A stretch of 64,000 nucleotides of DNA, taken from the NCBI GenBank assembly GCA_025345505.1, contig JANVCC010000270.1, positions 8,732,855 through 8,796,854 of the forward strand, in the 5' to 3' direction. This document shows, one piece after another, positions 42,260 to 55,418 of the stretch (the stretch's first letter is position 1; every line of letters begins with the position of its first letter). The position numbers and the translations under genes were made by a program. The DNA is from Todiramphus chloris collaris (taxonomy: Eukaryota > Chordata > Aves > Coraciiformes > Alcedinidae). Below the pieces are notes generated by a model. That model was not told where the DNA came from. It made no database searches and saw only the letters and a program-made list of their open reading frames with translations.

Positions 42260-43012
42260 GAGAAAATTCATGGATTCACATATTCACCAAGGGGAAATCA
42301 CGCTTAACTAATCTGATGGCCTTCTACGATGGTGTGACTAGCTGGGTAGGTGAAGGGAGAGCAGTGGATGTTGTCTACTTCGACTTCAGCAAGGCTTTTG
42401 GCACTGTCTCCTATAAGATCTTCATAGGGAAGCTCAGAGGGCTGTGATCCACAGCACAGAGTCTAGCTGAAGGCCTGCTGCTAGTGGTGTTCCCCAGGGG
42501 TCAGTGCTGTGTCCAGTCTTGCTCAACATCTTCATCAATGACCTGGATGAATGGACAGTGTACCCTCAGCAAGTCTGCTGATGATACAAAACTGTGAGGG
42601 TGAGTAAGAGACTGGAACATCCCTCTTGTGAGGAAAGGCAGAGGGACCTGGGTCTCTTTAGCCTGGAGAAGGCTGAGAGGGGATCTTAACTATGCTTATC
42701 AATATCTAAGGGGCAGGTGATAAGAGGATGGGGCCAGACTCTTTTCAGTGGTGCCCTGTGATAGGATGAGGGGCAACAGACACAAACGGGAACACAAGAA
42801 GTTCCACCTCAACATGAGGAAAAACTTGTTTACTATGAGGTTGGCAAAGCTTGTACCAGGATGCCCAGGGATGATGAGGAGTTTCCTTCTCTGGAGACTT
42901 TCATAACCTGCCTGTATCTGTTCCTGTGCAACCTGTCCTAGATGAACCTGTTTTGGCAAGAGGGTTGGTCTCCAGGGCTCCCTTACAACCCCTACCAATC
43001 TGTGATTCTGTG
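42260..43012 (+). mobile_element. CR1 LINE fragment with internal deletion
   Basis: Begins in the RT domain (TTCACCAAGGGGAAATCACG, GTCTACTTCGACTTCAGCAA, then the SADDTKL box near 42573-42593). It then jumps at about 42600 to the 3' region (GTGAGGAAAGGCAGAGGGAC, CTTTAGCCTGGAGAAGG) and ends TCTGTGATTCTGTG. Several hundred bases of late ORF2 are missing. Frame-broken. Confidence 0.92.
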
Positions 43013-45868
43013 AAAAGGAAAAAGAATTATTTTAATGCAACTGTTAAGAAATGTTTGCCTTTGCTTTCAGCTATTTAATTCCAATAGCTAAAGAAAAGAG
43101 GGGAAAAAAAAAAACCCCAACCAGACAACAGAACAAAGGAAGGATCCAACATTTTTAAAATCATACACGAAAGAATGAGTATAAGTTACAGGAATTCTTT
43201 GAAATTCCCAGATGGGCTACTTGAAATCTATTGGTTTAGCATAGTTAAGGACGTGAACTCAAAAGCTCAGTCAAAATGAGCATTTTTAAGGAAAGATATT
43301 AATTTTATAAATATGAACTAGAGGTTACATTACAAACATTTTTTTTTGGAGAAAGAAAATCACATTTCCATAGGATGCACATCATTGAGCAATGCTTGAC
43401 CTTTATTTACATGTCTGCACTTTGGCACGTTCATGGGAAAGAATTTGCATATAAAGTCTTGAATATTAGGAACACTTATTGACTCATTTAATTGAATCTG
43501 TCATGGACTTACTGGAAGGGACAGAAGACATTTCCTACACTGACTAATGCAATAGTAGCACAATACCCAGCTACTAGCTTGGAAGTTGCCATTTTTTATT
43601 ATTACATGGTCAACTTTGGTACATGCAAAGCACTGTTTGCAGTGGGCACATTACCTGCCTGATTAGTCCAGAAGACCTTTATAATTCACAACAATTTTTA
43701 ACCTGCTATGATCAAGATTTTCCTAAATTCATAGCAATTTAGTGATCATCCTAATCCAAAACTCTTAAGTGTGATGTTAATCCAGAAGCCTGATTTGATA
43801 TTGAAGTAGATAATCCCTTCTAGCTAGACACTCTGGTATTTATACCAGTTTGTAAGACAATTTTCTATAGGATTTAAGCGCTGCCATCATTGTAGAAAGG
43901 AGTAATGTCAAACTGCACCTTCATATTTATTGTGTCCTGTGTTCAAACTCAAAAGTATTGCTTTCTTTTTCTCAGCCTGACTGGTTTGTGGCCTGATGAA
44001 ACTTAGGAAATTCAACTCCATGCAACATACTTGTGGCTTATATTTTCATTCCCCAGTGATTTCTGAAAGGAGGTACTGAGAGCAGTGCAATTTCTTTTTT
44101 TTTTTTTTAAATTTTTTTTTAATTCTGTGGTTATATCACTAGAATATAAACAAAAGAAGTAATGGTTTGTGTGAATTCACAATAAAAGATCATGACAAAT
44201 TTTAAAAAAGAAAATCACAACAATTTCTGATAAACCTGAAATCCTTCACTCAGGAAAAAAAATGACCTTAAAATTTTTTTTCCAAGTAGGCTCAGTTTTT
44301 TGCATGTGGTAAAACAAATGCAAAATGAAATTTACCGTTTAAAACAAATCATTTAATTCTGAATCATTTCAAATCAGGAGTTCAGATATTTTAATATTTA
44401 CATAACTCAACATTTTATTTCAAGTAAAACACTTTCTAGTAAGGAGTTCATCCCTCTTGGAATTACGGTTATCACTGAATTTGCTTAAAGAATAATTTTT
44501 GCTGTAGTTAACCATAAATAATGTAATTGTATGCAAATTAATCATTGCATTTACTCTCTGAGGTGATTTATTATTTATTAGTGCTGAAACAATGTGCCTT
44601 ATAAAAGAATTTGAAAGCACTATTAATTGTTTTCTATTTTTTTCCCCAGCCATGAATGTTGGTTTTTCAGCACTGATAAGGGAGATTCTGATACAAAGTG
44701 ATGCCTGACTGGAACCCGGGTTTTCACTACTTTGTAAATGCTGAGCAAGAAGAATAAATTGGTCTCATGATGATTGTTCTGTACTGTTTCTGATAATCAT
44801 AATTGATTAAGAATCAAAGTGTTGCATCATCATTCTACTGGGTATAATAGAAAGCAATGTTTTCCTGTTATTAACTGTAATACACATAACAATAATCAGA
44901 ATGACACTGATCAATAGGAACAGAAATACTTGGAAAAACTTAGACTGTATTAATTCAGAATGTTAACCCCCTAACACACACCCCATAACTCTTCCAATTT
45001 AGAATAGGTCTCCATTCAAGTCTGAAAAGGTCAGATATTTTATTTAGTCCGTTGTATTTTCAGAATCTAGAGTTCTAAGGAAAGTCCCCCAGGTGCCCTG
45101 CAGCTGCTCTGGGAATTTAAAGTTCATGTATCAGTATTCTCACAAATTATTAATCAGAATTGACAGGAATGACAATTACCCCGGGCAACTGCAGCAACAT
45201 GGGTGTGAATCAACACCTGTTCCCAGGGTAGACTGAGTCTGCAGGCTGCCCAGAAGCTACAGACTCATGAAACCTATACTAACACTTCAGGATCCAGAGG
45301 GAGATTAGACTCCCAAGACTTTCAGTGGCAAAGAAAAAAACAAAGTATCAGTGTTCTGGATGAAGAAATAAGTATTTTCTGACAATTTTGTGTTTCACTA
45401 CTAACTGTAGTGTGAAGAGGGGGTACCAGGGAGTGAGAAATGTCTGTGAAATTCCCTTGGGAGATTCCCAGCACTATGGCAGAGTGCTTCTCTAGGGGAA
45501 AGAGAACGTTGTGTGTTCCTCTCTGCTAAGGATCATGAGGAGGTAAGTTTATTCTTCTTTTATATCAAATACTGAGCAACCATAGGGTATCACCTATGAG
45601 TGGTGACTGTTTCTGAGATAGAGATGCTGTCATTATTTAACAATGAAATACCTATGCAGTAGGAATGGTAAGAGCTGGCAAGCCATCCTAAGGTCTTGCT
45701 GATGTTTCTGGTTTTGTCAGCTTGAATATATGTGACTGAATATATTCTTACTTTCTCACTTCCAAAGTTTTAGGGCAGGTTTTTAGCACGAATGGCCCCA
45801 GCTTTTGCTCTTGCAGTGTAACCACAGGAGGGTCATTTACAGAGCTTCTAATAATGAGAGAAGATACA
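43013..45868. other. intergenic DNA, nothing recognised
   Basis: AT-rich, with A-rich and T-rich runs (43101-43115, 44094-44122). No recognisable gene or transposon. Confidence 0.6.
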
Positions 45869-46300
45869 GAGTCACAGAACCACAGCATTTCCCATATTGG
45901 AAAGACTTTTAAGATCAGTCCAAGCATTAACCTAACACTGGCAAGTCCTTGACTAAACCATGTCCCTCAGCACTACAATTACGTGACTCTTAAATACCTC
46001 CAGGGATGGGGCTTTCCACTACTGCTCTGGGCAAGCCATTCCAGTGCCTGAGAACCTGTTCAGCAAAGAAATTCTCCCTAATATCCAGTTTAAACTTTCC
46101 TTGATGCAACTTGAAGCCATTTCCTCTTGTCCTGTTACTTGTTTGAATGGACTGACCCCCACCTCTCTATAACCTCTTTCAGGTGGTTGTAGAGCATGAT
46201 AAGGTCTCCCTCGAGTCTCCTTTTCTCCAGGCTAAACAACCCCAGTTCTCTCAGCCACTCCTTATGAGATGTGTTCCAGGCCTTTCACCAGTTTTGCTGC
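45869..46300 (-). mobile_element. CR1 LINE 3' fragment, minus strand
   Basis: Plus strand GAGTCACAGAACCACAG marks the CR1 3' end. It continues through AATACCTCCAGGGATGGGGC, CAAGCCATTCCAGTGCCTGA, CAACTTGAAGCCATTTCCTC and CTAAACAACCCCAGTTCTCT. Belongs to a CR1 subfamily different from the copies with the GGTTGGACT 3' end. Confidence 0.92.
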
Positions 46301-48755
46301 AAAATGAGGGAGAGTCAGGGAAAAACACCCTGATTGTTAGGTATTAAGGGAAGCCACAGTATAAGCAGTGTGAGTAACGAAGAATGTTGGAAACACCCAA
46401 GATGAAAAACAGGCATGATGAGCACAGGGTAAGAGAGGAGCACAGTGATATTCTGGATGGGTTTTTTTTTATGTGGAACAGCAAGGCAACACCCTGAAAA
46501 TAGAAAGATACATGTGTAGTAAGCTGGGGTATGGATCTAGGGGTATGGACCTGACACAAACTGCATGTCTCGCTACCTCTGCATCATTTTATCTTACCAG
46601 GAACCAGTGCTCTTCTTTCTCAGATACATACTGCTCCTGGTATCTGGAATGAATCTCTTGTCTCACAGTAGGTCAGTGGTGGTAGATTCTGTAACAGTAG
46701 AGGCTGAAGATAAGAAAAAAGGCAGGCACAACAGGAAAAAAACCCCTTTTTTGCCATTCCTTCTCATTCACTGTAAGATTTGTGGTAGTGTTATCAGTTA
46801 TTACAATTCTACAGCTGAAAGAGCACATAACATTATCAGACTTGGATAGGGGAGAGAAATAACACAAATTATCTTTTATTTTCTTCTGTGTGTAAAAGAG
46901 GAAGCCCATATCTTTGCAGAGTTGATGAATCATGCCATCACAGTAAACCCTGCTAGGACCCGAGAAATCATACTTCCTTTTTAAGGTGAAGGCAAGATTC
47001 ATTAAGATAAAATTAGTATTCTGTTAGTAGGAAAATTAGAGTATTACTGCTAGGATTCTGCTGCAAGGAAAGTCTGTTTCAAAAGTCAATACATGCAGCT
47101 TTGATTCTTTCTTATTTTTATTAATTTTAACTTAAGGTATTAAAAAGGGTGGATCCTCATGCTGTTGTATGCTATAGGAAAATGGCTTCTTACCAAATTT
47201 CCAGTGCTTGAGTCCTTATCAGCTATTACACCATTGCCATCCTGTCTTTCTCCTCTGTTTTACATACTCCCACAGTTCTGGAGTGACTCTGCAGAACTTC
47301 TACTTCCCCCATGATATACATTGAAAAGAATTTGCATGGGTATCACAAGCTGCAACTGAACTGCTTTTGTTTGCATTAGTTACTAGGCAATTAGACACTG
47401 ACTACATCTCCTACAGCTGTGGTTCACATGTAGGGTGGCTCAAGAGCCAAATAAGAGCAGCTATTAATGAAAACAAGATCATTCAGCTGTTCCATTAGCA
47501 TACTTAATTGAATTTTGTGAAGAATCTACTTTTATTTTGGATTTCTTCCCCAGTTTAGTCATAGCCATGAGGAATTACAGACTTTGTTGTTCTTACTCCT
47601 TCTACCTGCCACTCCCAGAATAGTTCAAATTGCATACCTGAGTATCCAGCAATCTGTTCTTGTCAGGTAGATGTTTTTTAACAGAAAAAATAACATGAGT
47701 AAAGCATTTCTAGACAAGAAAATTCCTGTTTTCTTGAACAGCAGGACTTAATCAATAATAAAAGAATCATTAACATTTTTAAAACTGAGAATTGCAATGG
47801 AAGTAATAACATTAGAAAATTAATATTATCTTTCCTTCTACTACTCAATGATCAAATAAGAAGAGGTTTTACAGCATAAACAATACTAAGTACAGATATA
47901 TACTTGTCACTGTTCACCAATTCATTTCAGTCTACTGGCTTTTCATTTTAAAACTAAACTAAATAAGAGCTCAAATGGCCACAATCTAAGTCAATATATC
48001 TTTTAACATGGCTTTAGATTGATGTTATGGAAATACTGTAATTGCACTGAGATTTTGATTGAAATAATTTCAAATGCAGTCATTTTTACATCAAAGTGAG
48101 ACAGATCAGAAGAAATGGGGATGTTACTAACCATCAGCCAAGACAAAAGAATAGGAAATTGCTCTCCAGCCACTGTAACAGACTAGTGCATAGATATTAA
48201 CCCATCAAGAACAAGGTCTCTCTTGCATCTCTGGTTCATCTACCACTGTGCGTAACTGTTCAACACTTCATTACCTTCTATATTTCAGGACACAGGAATA
48301 TTGATATTTCTGATGAACCAGGGAGTTCTATTGGCCATAGCCTATCATTACCCAGGCTCTTACTTGGGAAACTCTCTGAATAAACTAACAGAATTAATAT
48401 ACACATGTGGAGGCTTAATAACCACTTCTAGGAAGCTATAGGCTGCTTATTTCAGTTTTAATCATATCTATTCATATCCTACCAGTTCCTTAGCTGTTAA
48501 CACATGAAAATAGGGTATCTGAAATCCTCTCCACACTACTTGCTCAAGAAAAAGACTTACAGTGTGCTTCAAAGTTTAACAACTTAGTGTGGTAGAGATA
48601 CACAAATTGAAAAATATAGGATATTCCACCAGGCGTTGGCCTTCACAATCCTGCCTCCAGTGACTGTCAACTCAGGACATCCAGGAAATTGCTAGTGATA
48701 CTGCAGATGATAAGATGCAGCACTTCCTAAAGACTGCCCCAAGTAGCCTTGAAAT
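46301..48755. other. intergenic DNA, nothing recognised
   Basis: AT-rich, with no recognisable gene or repeat. Opposite-strand open frames at 46565-46849 and 46673-47002 overlap and match nothing I know, so they are probably chance. Confidence 0.6.
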
Positions 48756-48943
48756 ACAGAATTATAGGATCATAGAATATTTTGGGTTAGAAGGGACCTT
48801 TAAAGCTCTTCTAGTCCAAGCCCACTGTAGTGAGCAGGAACATCTTTAACCAGGTTAGGTTGCTCAGAGCCCCATCAAATCTGACCTTGAATGTTTCCAG
48901 AGATGGAGCATCTACAGCTTCTCTGGGCAACCTGTTCCAGTGT
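48756..48943 (-). mobile_element. CR1 LINE 3' end, minus strand
   Basis: ACAGAATTATAGGATCATAG followed by GGGTTAGAAGGGACCTTTAA, CAGAGCCCCATCAAATCTGA and TCTGGGCAACCTGTTCCAGT is the complement of a short CR1 3' end. 5'-truncated. Confidence 0.92.
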
Positions 48944-50167
48944 AATTATCAGGATGAAATGAGTGCTGAAGCAACTGAGACACCTATACATGCTTCCCAG
49001 TTTAAGGCAGACATATAGTGTAAAAGTGTAAAATTCATACAATGAAGTGCACAACAGGAGCCTTGTAGAAAATAATGGCAAACGTAAATAGTTACTGAAC
49101 ACCCTAAGTAACAGAACTGGCAAAATGTATTCACATGATTTTGGTTTTATTTGGACACGTGTGGAGTCAATCAAATGCTCCTAAGAAGCATTTCCCACTT
49201 CTGTGATGTGGGAGGTGGCAGCATTATACAGTGGCCCTGAGATGTACTGCTACATGCACATCAGCAGCCTAGTTCAAAGCTGCCAGAATACTGGAAAAGT
49301 CTAGATACAGAAATACTTCCAGCCTTCACAGCCACATACACACAGGAAGCAGAGCAGGATCGAGAGACCGTCACGAATGAATGCTCTAATGAATCTACAG
49401 TCCCTTAGGGAATAAGTTTCCTGCAGCCCATTCTGCTTACTATTATTTTGCATCAGTTATTTGCCTCATCGAACTTCAAAGCTCAGCCCACCTCTGGGAC
49501 AGCAAAAGCAGCACCAGAAATAGGCAGTGAGACTGAACATCATCCGTATCTTTATGGAAGTGGAGCCCCAGAAGCCTCAACATTTCACCCACACCAAGCA
49601 CAATGATGCAAGACGGATGCAGGAGTATCTGAATGCTGGTTAGTCGTCGCCTTAGCACCATCCCACCAGAAGACATGGCCTCCACTGATACAACCTCCCC
49701 CACTCAGGACCTTGCCTGCCTGCGTACGGTAAAGGCCGGGGATGAAAGCCAGATTCTGTTTCCGAAAGGTAGGCTATACCTTTGGGCACAGCCCTAAGCA
49801 AAGGTTGGTGTTTAATCTTCGTTATGTGAGTGGGAGTCACAGGAGGGACTCTGTCCCAGAGACACACCTCAGGGGCAAAACATATCCACTGTTTCCTCAT
49901 TGCTTCCAGGGGGTAATAATTTACTACTCAAACAGCAGTATTGACCATCATCTTGGGGCATGTCCGATTAATCTGTTTCTCCTCCATGTTTTCTGTCTGC
50001 CTCCATGCTCTGAGATTGGTGTGGATGTTGACATGGTAGGTAGCTTGAACAAAGAAAGGAAATAAAGTGTGCATGAGAGGGTCTTTCTTCCCCAGTTCCT
50101 TTCATAAGTGCCTAGTCCAGATAAGTCACTGAAGAACTGAATCTCCAACTGAATTCATGTAGAAATT
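48944..50167. other. intergenic DNA, nothing firmly recognised
   Basis: 49190-49770 is less AT-rich than its surroundings and could be an eroded repeat, but I cannot name it. No coding region is supportable. Confidence 0.5.
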
Positions 50168-51888
50168 CTGGCCTCGACAAATCAAATACTCCACCCAACC
50201 TGTACTTGAGATTGGGATTGCCTTACACAGGTTCAGGACCTTGCACTTGGCCTTGTTGAACTTCGTGAGGTTGCCATGGGCCCACCTCTCAAGCCTGCCC
50301 AGGTCCCTTGGGATGGCAATCCCTTCCTTCCAGTGTGTTGATCTCACCACACAGCTTGGTGTCATCTTCAGACTTGCTGAGGGTGCCTCAGTCCCACTGT
50401 CTATGTCACCAACAAAGGTGTTAAACAGCACCGGTCCCGGTACCGGTCCCTGAGGAACACCACTAGTCCCAGGTCTTCACTTGGACATCAAGCTGTTGAT
50501 GACAACTCTTTGAGTGTGTCCATCCAGCCAATTCCTTATTCAGCAAGTGGTCCATCCATCAAATCCACATCTCCAATTGAGAGACCAGGATGTCATGCAC
50601 TACAGTGTCAAACAGTTTGCACAAGTCCAGGTAGATGCTGTCAGTTGCTATTCCATTATCCTCTGACACTGTAATGCCATCATAAAAGGCCACCAGATTT
50701 GTCAGGCACGATTTGCCCTTGGTGAAGCCATGCTTGTTGCCACAAATCACCTCCTTGTTTTCCAGATGCCTTCAGGAGAATCTGCTTCATGATCCTGCCA
50801 GGCACAGAGGTGACACCGACTGCCCTGTAATTGCATGGGTCTTCCTTTTTTCCCTTTTTTTAAAGAGGGGGTGATGTTTTCCCTTTTCCAGTCAGTGGGA
50901 ATTTCACCAGACTGACAGAACTTTTCAAATAAGATGGAAAGTGTCTCAGCAACTTCATCACCCCGTTCCCTCAGGACCCATGGATGTATCTCATCAGGAC
51001 CCATAGACTTGTACATCTTCAGGTTCTTTAGGTGGTCTTGAACCTGATCTTCACTTACAGTGGGTGGATCTTCCTCCTCTCAGTGCCTGCCTTTGGCTTC
51101 AGCAACTTGGGCTGTTCAGCTAGAGCCATTGCCAGTGAAGACTGAGGCAAAGAAGTCATTGAGTACCTCAGCCTTCCCCGTATCCCCCGTGATCAGGTCT
51201 CCTGTTTCCTTCCAGAGAGCACCTGGCCTTCATTTTATCACTGAGTTACCTGTAGAACTGTTTCTTGTTACCCTTGAGATCCCTAGCCATGTTTAATTTA
51301 CCTTTAGCTTTCTTAATCTGATCCCAGGCTGCTTGGACAGTTTCTTTGTATTCTTTCCAGCTTACCCATCCTTGCTTCCATTCTCTGTAGACTTTCTTTT
51401 TGCCTCTAAGTGTGTCCAGGAGCTCCTCGCAGGCCTCCTGTCGTTCTTGTCTGCCTTCCTCTTTTTTGGTACAATGTGCTCCTGGGCTTGGAGGAAGTGG
51501 TCCATGACAATTGATCAGCTTTCTTGGGTCTCTCTCCCTCCAGGCCTTTATTCCATGGTATTCTACCTGAAGAGGTCAAAGATTGCTTTCCTGAATCCAG
51601 GGTAGTGAGTTTGCTGCACACGCTTCTTGTTGCCCTAAGGATCTGGAATTCCACCATTTCATGGGCACTGCAGCCAAGGTTGCCCTTGTGTTTTACATTA
51701 CCCACCACCCACTCCTTGGTGGTGAGAACAAGGTCCAGCATAGCACCTTTTCTTATTGGTTCCTCCACCACTTGGAGAAGGAAACTGTCATCAATGCATT
51801 CCAGGAACCTCCTGGAATTCTACTGCCATTCTGTGTTGTCCTTACAACGGATATTAGTGTAGTCCCTCCTGAGGACCAGGGCTTGTGA
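50168..51888 (-). mobile_element. CR1 LINE ORF2 segment (EN end to RT), inverted, no 3' end
   Basis: Read on the minus strand, it runs from the late endonuclease/linker (EEPIRKGAMLDLVLTTKEWV and GNLGCSAHEMVEFQILRA) through SMGPDEIHPWVLREL-like sequence, [36 protein letters not shown] and [10 protein letters not shown]. It reaches the catalytic box near 50355, which now reads SEDDTKL. About 1.7 kb is nearly collinear ORF2, with a few frameshifts and stops. It ends shortly after KFNKAKCKVLNL with no CR1 3' end. It abuts a plus-strand CR1 3' half at 51889. Confidence 0.92.
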
Positions 51889-52692
51889 ATGAGAGGGGCC
51901 CATGGCAACCTCATGAAGGTCACCAAGGCCAAGTGCAAGGTCCTGCACCTGGGTGAGGGCAATGTCCAGCACAAATACAGGCTGGCTGGAGTATGGGTTG
52001 AGAGCAGTGCTGAGGAGAAAGTCCTTCTGCTTGACAAAAGGTCAACATGATCCAATAATGTGTAAGTGCAGCCTAGAAGACCAACTGTATCCTGGGCTGC
52101 ATCAAAGAAGTGTGGCCAGCAGGTCAGGGAAGTTGATTCTGCCACTCTACTCGGCTCTTGTGAGACCACACCTGGAGTTCTACATCCAGCTCTGGAGTCC
52201 TCAGCACAAGCAAGACATCAACCTGTTGAAGCAGGTCCAGAGAAGGGCCACAAAAATGATCTGCAGGATAGAACACCTCTCCTGTGAAGATTATACACTT
52301 GGGGTTCTTCATCCTGGGGAAGTAAAGGCTCTGGGAAGGTCTTATTGTGGCCTTCCAATATCTGAAGGGAACTACAGGAAAGCTGGGGGTGAACTTTTTA
52401 CAAGAGCTTATAAGTGACAGAATGAAAGTTGATGGCTTTGTACTGGAAGAGGGTAGCTTTAGATTAGAAATTGGGAAGAAATTCTTCACTGTGAGGGTGG
52501 TGAGGCACTGGCACAGGTTGCCCAGAAAAGCTGTGGATGTTCCATCTCTGGAAGTGTTCCAGGCCAGGTTCGATGGAGTTTTGAGCAACCTGATCTCGTG
52601 GAAGGTGTCCCTGCCCATGGCAGTGGGGTTGGAAGTAGATGATCTTTAAGATCCCTTCCAACTCAAAACATTTTAGGTTTTTATGATTCTGT
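51889..52692 (+). mobile_element. CR1 LINE late ORF2 and 3' end
   Basis: Starts at GAGGGGCCCATGGCAACC and reads through [35 protein letters not shown], the region GTGAGGGTGGTGAGGCACTG and GATGATCTTTAAGATCCCTT, to a 3' end TTATGATTCTGT. Frame-broken. Its first 100 bases repeat the last 100 of the inverted CR1 segment beside it. Confidence 0.93.
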
Positions 52693-53733
52693 ACTGAATT
52701 TTGAATAAAAATAGTTTGAGAGCAAAGAACTTGTCACCTTAAATTTGTCTAAAAATTTTGACAGTTATTTTGGGTTTCTTTAGAAACACGTTTCAGCAGA
52801 GTGTAGGCTAATAAGTCATTCATTTCATACCTTTTTTTCATGAGCAGTTGGTGTTGGTGACTGTAATACATTCCTGTATATATCAGACATCGATGATAAT
52901 ACAGGATTTTAGGCAAAATACTTCAACAGTTATGTGTAAATTGCCTCCAGAAGAAGAGAACATTCAGACTGTGCCTGTTCTTAGTAATGACTTTGAGTCT
53001 GCAAATAATTGTATTTTATGATTTCTCAAGCACATGAGTTAAAGAAATGAGAAACATCCATTAGAACATGAATTTATCACTAGAATCCCTGTCTTTGCAG
53101 AACAGTCACTGTACTTGCAGCCTTCTTATATGGCAAAATAAGGGTTTATATGACAGTGAGCTAATTAATAATTTTTAATCACTCGAAGTGGGAGATACCT
53201 TTTCCTCTTTCCTCCATTTTCCTTTTCTAGTCAAACACTTTTCACTTTGTTAACTTTGTCTCTCCTCTGCTCACACTGGTGAGATTATTCAAGCTAAACA
53301 CACACATATTATTTTTCCTTGGTTAGTGGATGGAGTCAGCTTACTACATGATCAAAAGAGTATTGGCAAAAACTAGAGAGAGGGAACTACACAATTGAAA
53401 ACAGAGGGACAGGGACCTCAGCTGAAGTTTTACACCAATTTCCACACAGACACTCTCCAGGAAAGCTTATTTTTACTGAACTTATTATTGTAGGAAAAGC
53501 TTCATACTGGAGGAAGGTATTGTGTTGTTATTTATTTTACTATTATTCATAGTGTCTACAGAATTAAAAAAATAAATAAAAATCTTTTGTAGACTTGGAA
53601 TAGCATAAACTTTGTTTAGTTTTCTAATGTTCATAGTATGCAGGTCCATCCTTGGAGCTTACTTTGTAATGTCCTCCAAGTAATCCAGGACCGCATTGGT
53701 AATTTTCCTTTAAAAATGGGGAAAAAAAAGCAA

Positions 53734-53751
53734 TTTTTTTTTTTTTTTTTT
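53734..53751. repeat. poly-T tract
   Basis: Eighteen T in a row, preceded by an A-rich run, with no adjacent retrocopy visible. Confidence 0.8.
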
Positions 53752-55390
53752 GCTCATTATAAGGTGGGGAAAATGAGAGGGTGAGAGGTTTTATTGTTAA
53801 TGGTGGGATCACTGTCAAAATAAATATTCAGTACAAACACAGTTAAACAGAACCATCAAAGCACCCATTGTCTCCATTGGCATTGAAAATAAACGCATGT
53901 AGGATATAACAGCTAGAAAGGTATTCAGTAAGTGTGTCTCCACCAGCACTGGCAGGGAAATTTTCAGAAAGAAGCAAATGGGCTTAAAATGCCTCTGTGA
54001 CTTTCCATCAAGTGATTCCTTAAAGCTTAAGTACCTGGAAGGGCTTGAGGTCAAGGGCAACCCTTGATATCTCTGAAGTGCTGTATAGTGTCTGAGTATA
54101 GCACAACTACCGGACTGTTTTCAGGGCAAAGGGCAGAGAGCAGAGCTGTGCTGACCACTGAGGACATAAAAGATTCCACCCTTACTAAAATTAAGGTGGG
54201 CTGTGGCCCTTCAAGGGTTGAGAAAGCTGACTCAATGTTTTTTTTTGTGGGGAAAAAGAATAATTACTTATTTATCTCTAGCGAAACAACGCGGCGTGTT
54301 TCTTTTCAGGTGCATTCCAGGAGACATTTGAATTCACGTCTGAAATTGCAAGGCTTGGATTAGTTAGGAAAGTTTTACCCTTTTATCCCATATTCCTCTG
54401 CTATAAATGCTCAGTTAAAGAAGATGACACAACGTAGCAGCACTGCAGCACAGAATACCTCTGTGTAGCACAGGCCACAGGCTTATCAAGATATTTTTGC
54501 TAATTCCAAACTATCTAAGGGGTCAGCATTGTGGCCACCTCAGTGTCTAGAGCTCTGTTGCTGTGTAATTATTTTTACTGGGAAGCATAAGGATAAAACA
54601 TAAAGGATAAAAGTTAGATATAAAACATAAGGATATGTTATAGAGAGTGGAGTCTGAGCTGATGTTGGCAGTCAAGGCCACTGTCTGTGTGTGGCACTCT
54701 GTAGGTACCCCAGCTTCATCAGAACTAGCTCCAGCTTTGCTGTGTAAAGCTGCACTGTCTGATGGAGACACGTGCAAAGTTTCAAGCTTTGAACAGAGGA
54801 CTATGCTTTGTGGTGAGATTTCATTGGACAGGAATCTTGATAATCCCCTGATAATGCAAAGTTCACCAAAAGCTGAAGGCAGACATGATGTTGTTCTTTT
54901 TAACTGCTTATTAAACATACTGCATATTAGCAGTGTTCCCAATGGATGTTCAAAGGTGTATGCACAGAACAGTCAGCTAACCCAAACACCTCTTTTGTTT
55001 CTTTTCAGAAGGCATTATCCTGCAAAGAGTTTCAGCTCTATGGAATTCTAGTTTGGCCATCAATATCTTCATATTTAGATGTGTAATGTGACCTGTAGGG
55101 TTTTAACCATCAGATAACAGAACATTTCCATGGGGAATCCTTAGGTTGGTACAGGATTACATCCCTTCACTACTGCTTGGCATTACTGCAGACTTGGTAA
55201 TGAAGAACTGGTCAGACAACAGAAACACCAGCAGAGTGTGCAAAACCACAGAAGACCTAGACTTTAGGTCTACCGAGCACACGTCAAATGCTACAAACAA
55301 GGAAAAATAACCTGGCAGAAATAGCAGACCAGGTTCAAAATCAGTTGACACACTCAGATGCCCATAATGTCTTGTCTAAAGGGAAAACCA

Positions 55391-55418
55391 TCAACAACAA
55401 CAACAACAACAAAAAAAA
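55391..55418. repeat. (CAA)n microsatellite
   Basis: About six to seven CAA units running into eight A. Confidence 0.85.

Noticed and set aside
50126-52649. Several 60-160-codon frames on both strands as possible host genes
   Set aside because: All are CR1 ORF2 pieces or their antisense shadows.
54547-55051. Overlapping 131- and 134-codon frames on opposite strands
   Set aside because: No recognisable motif, no splice or promoter context, and both strands are open over the same bases.
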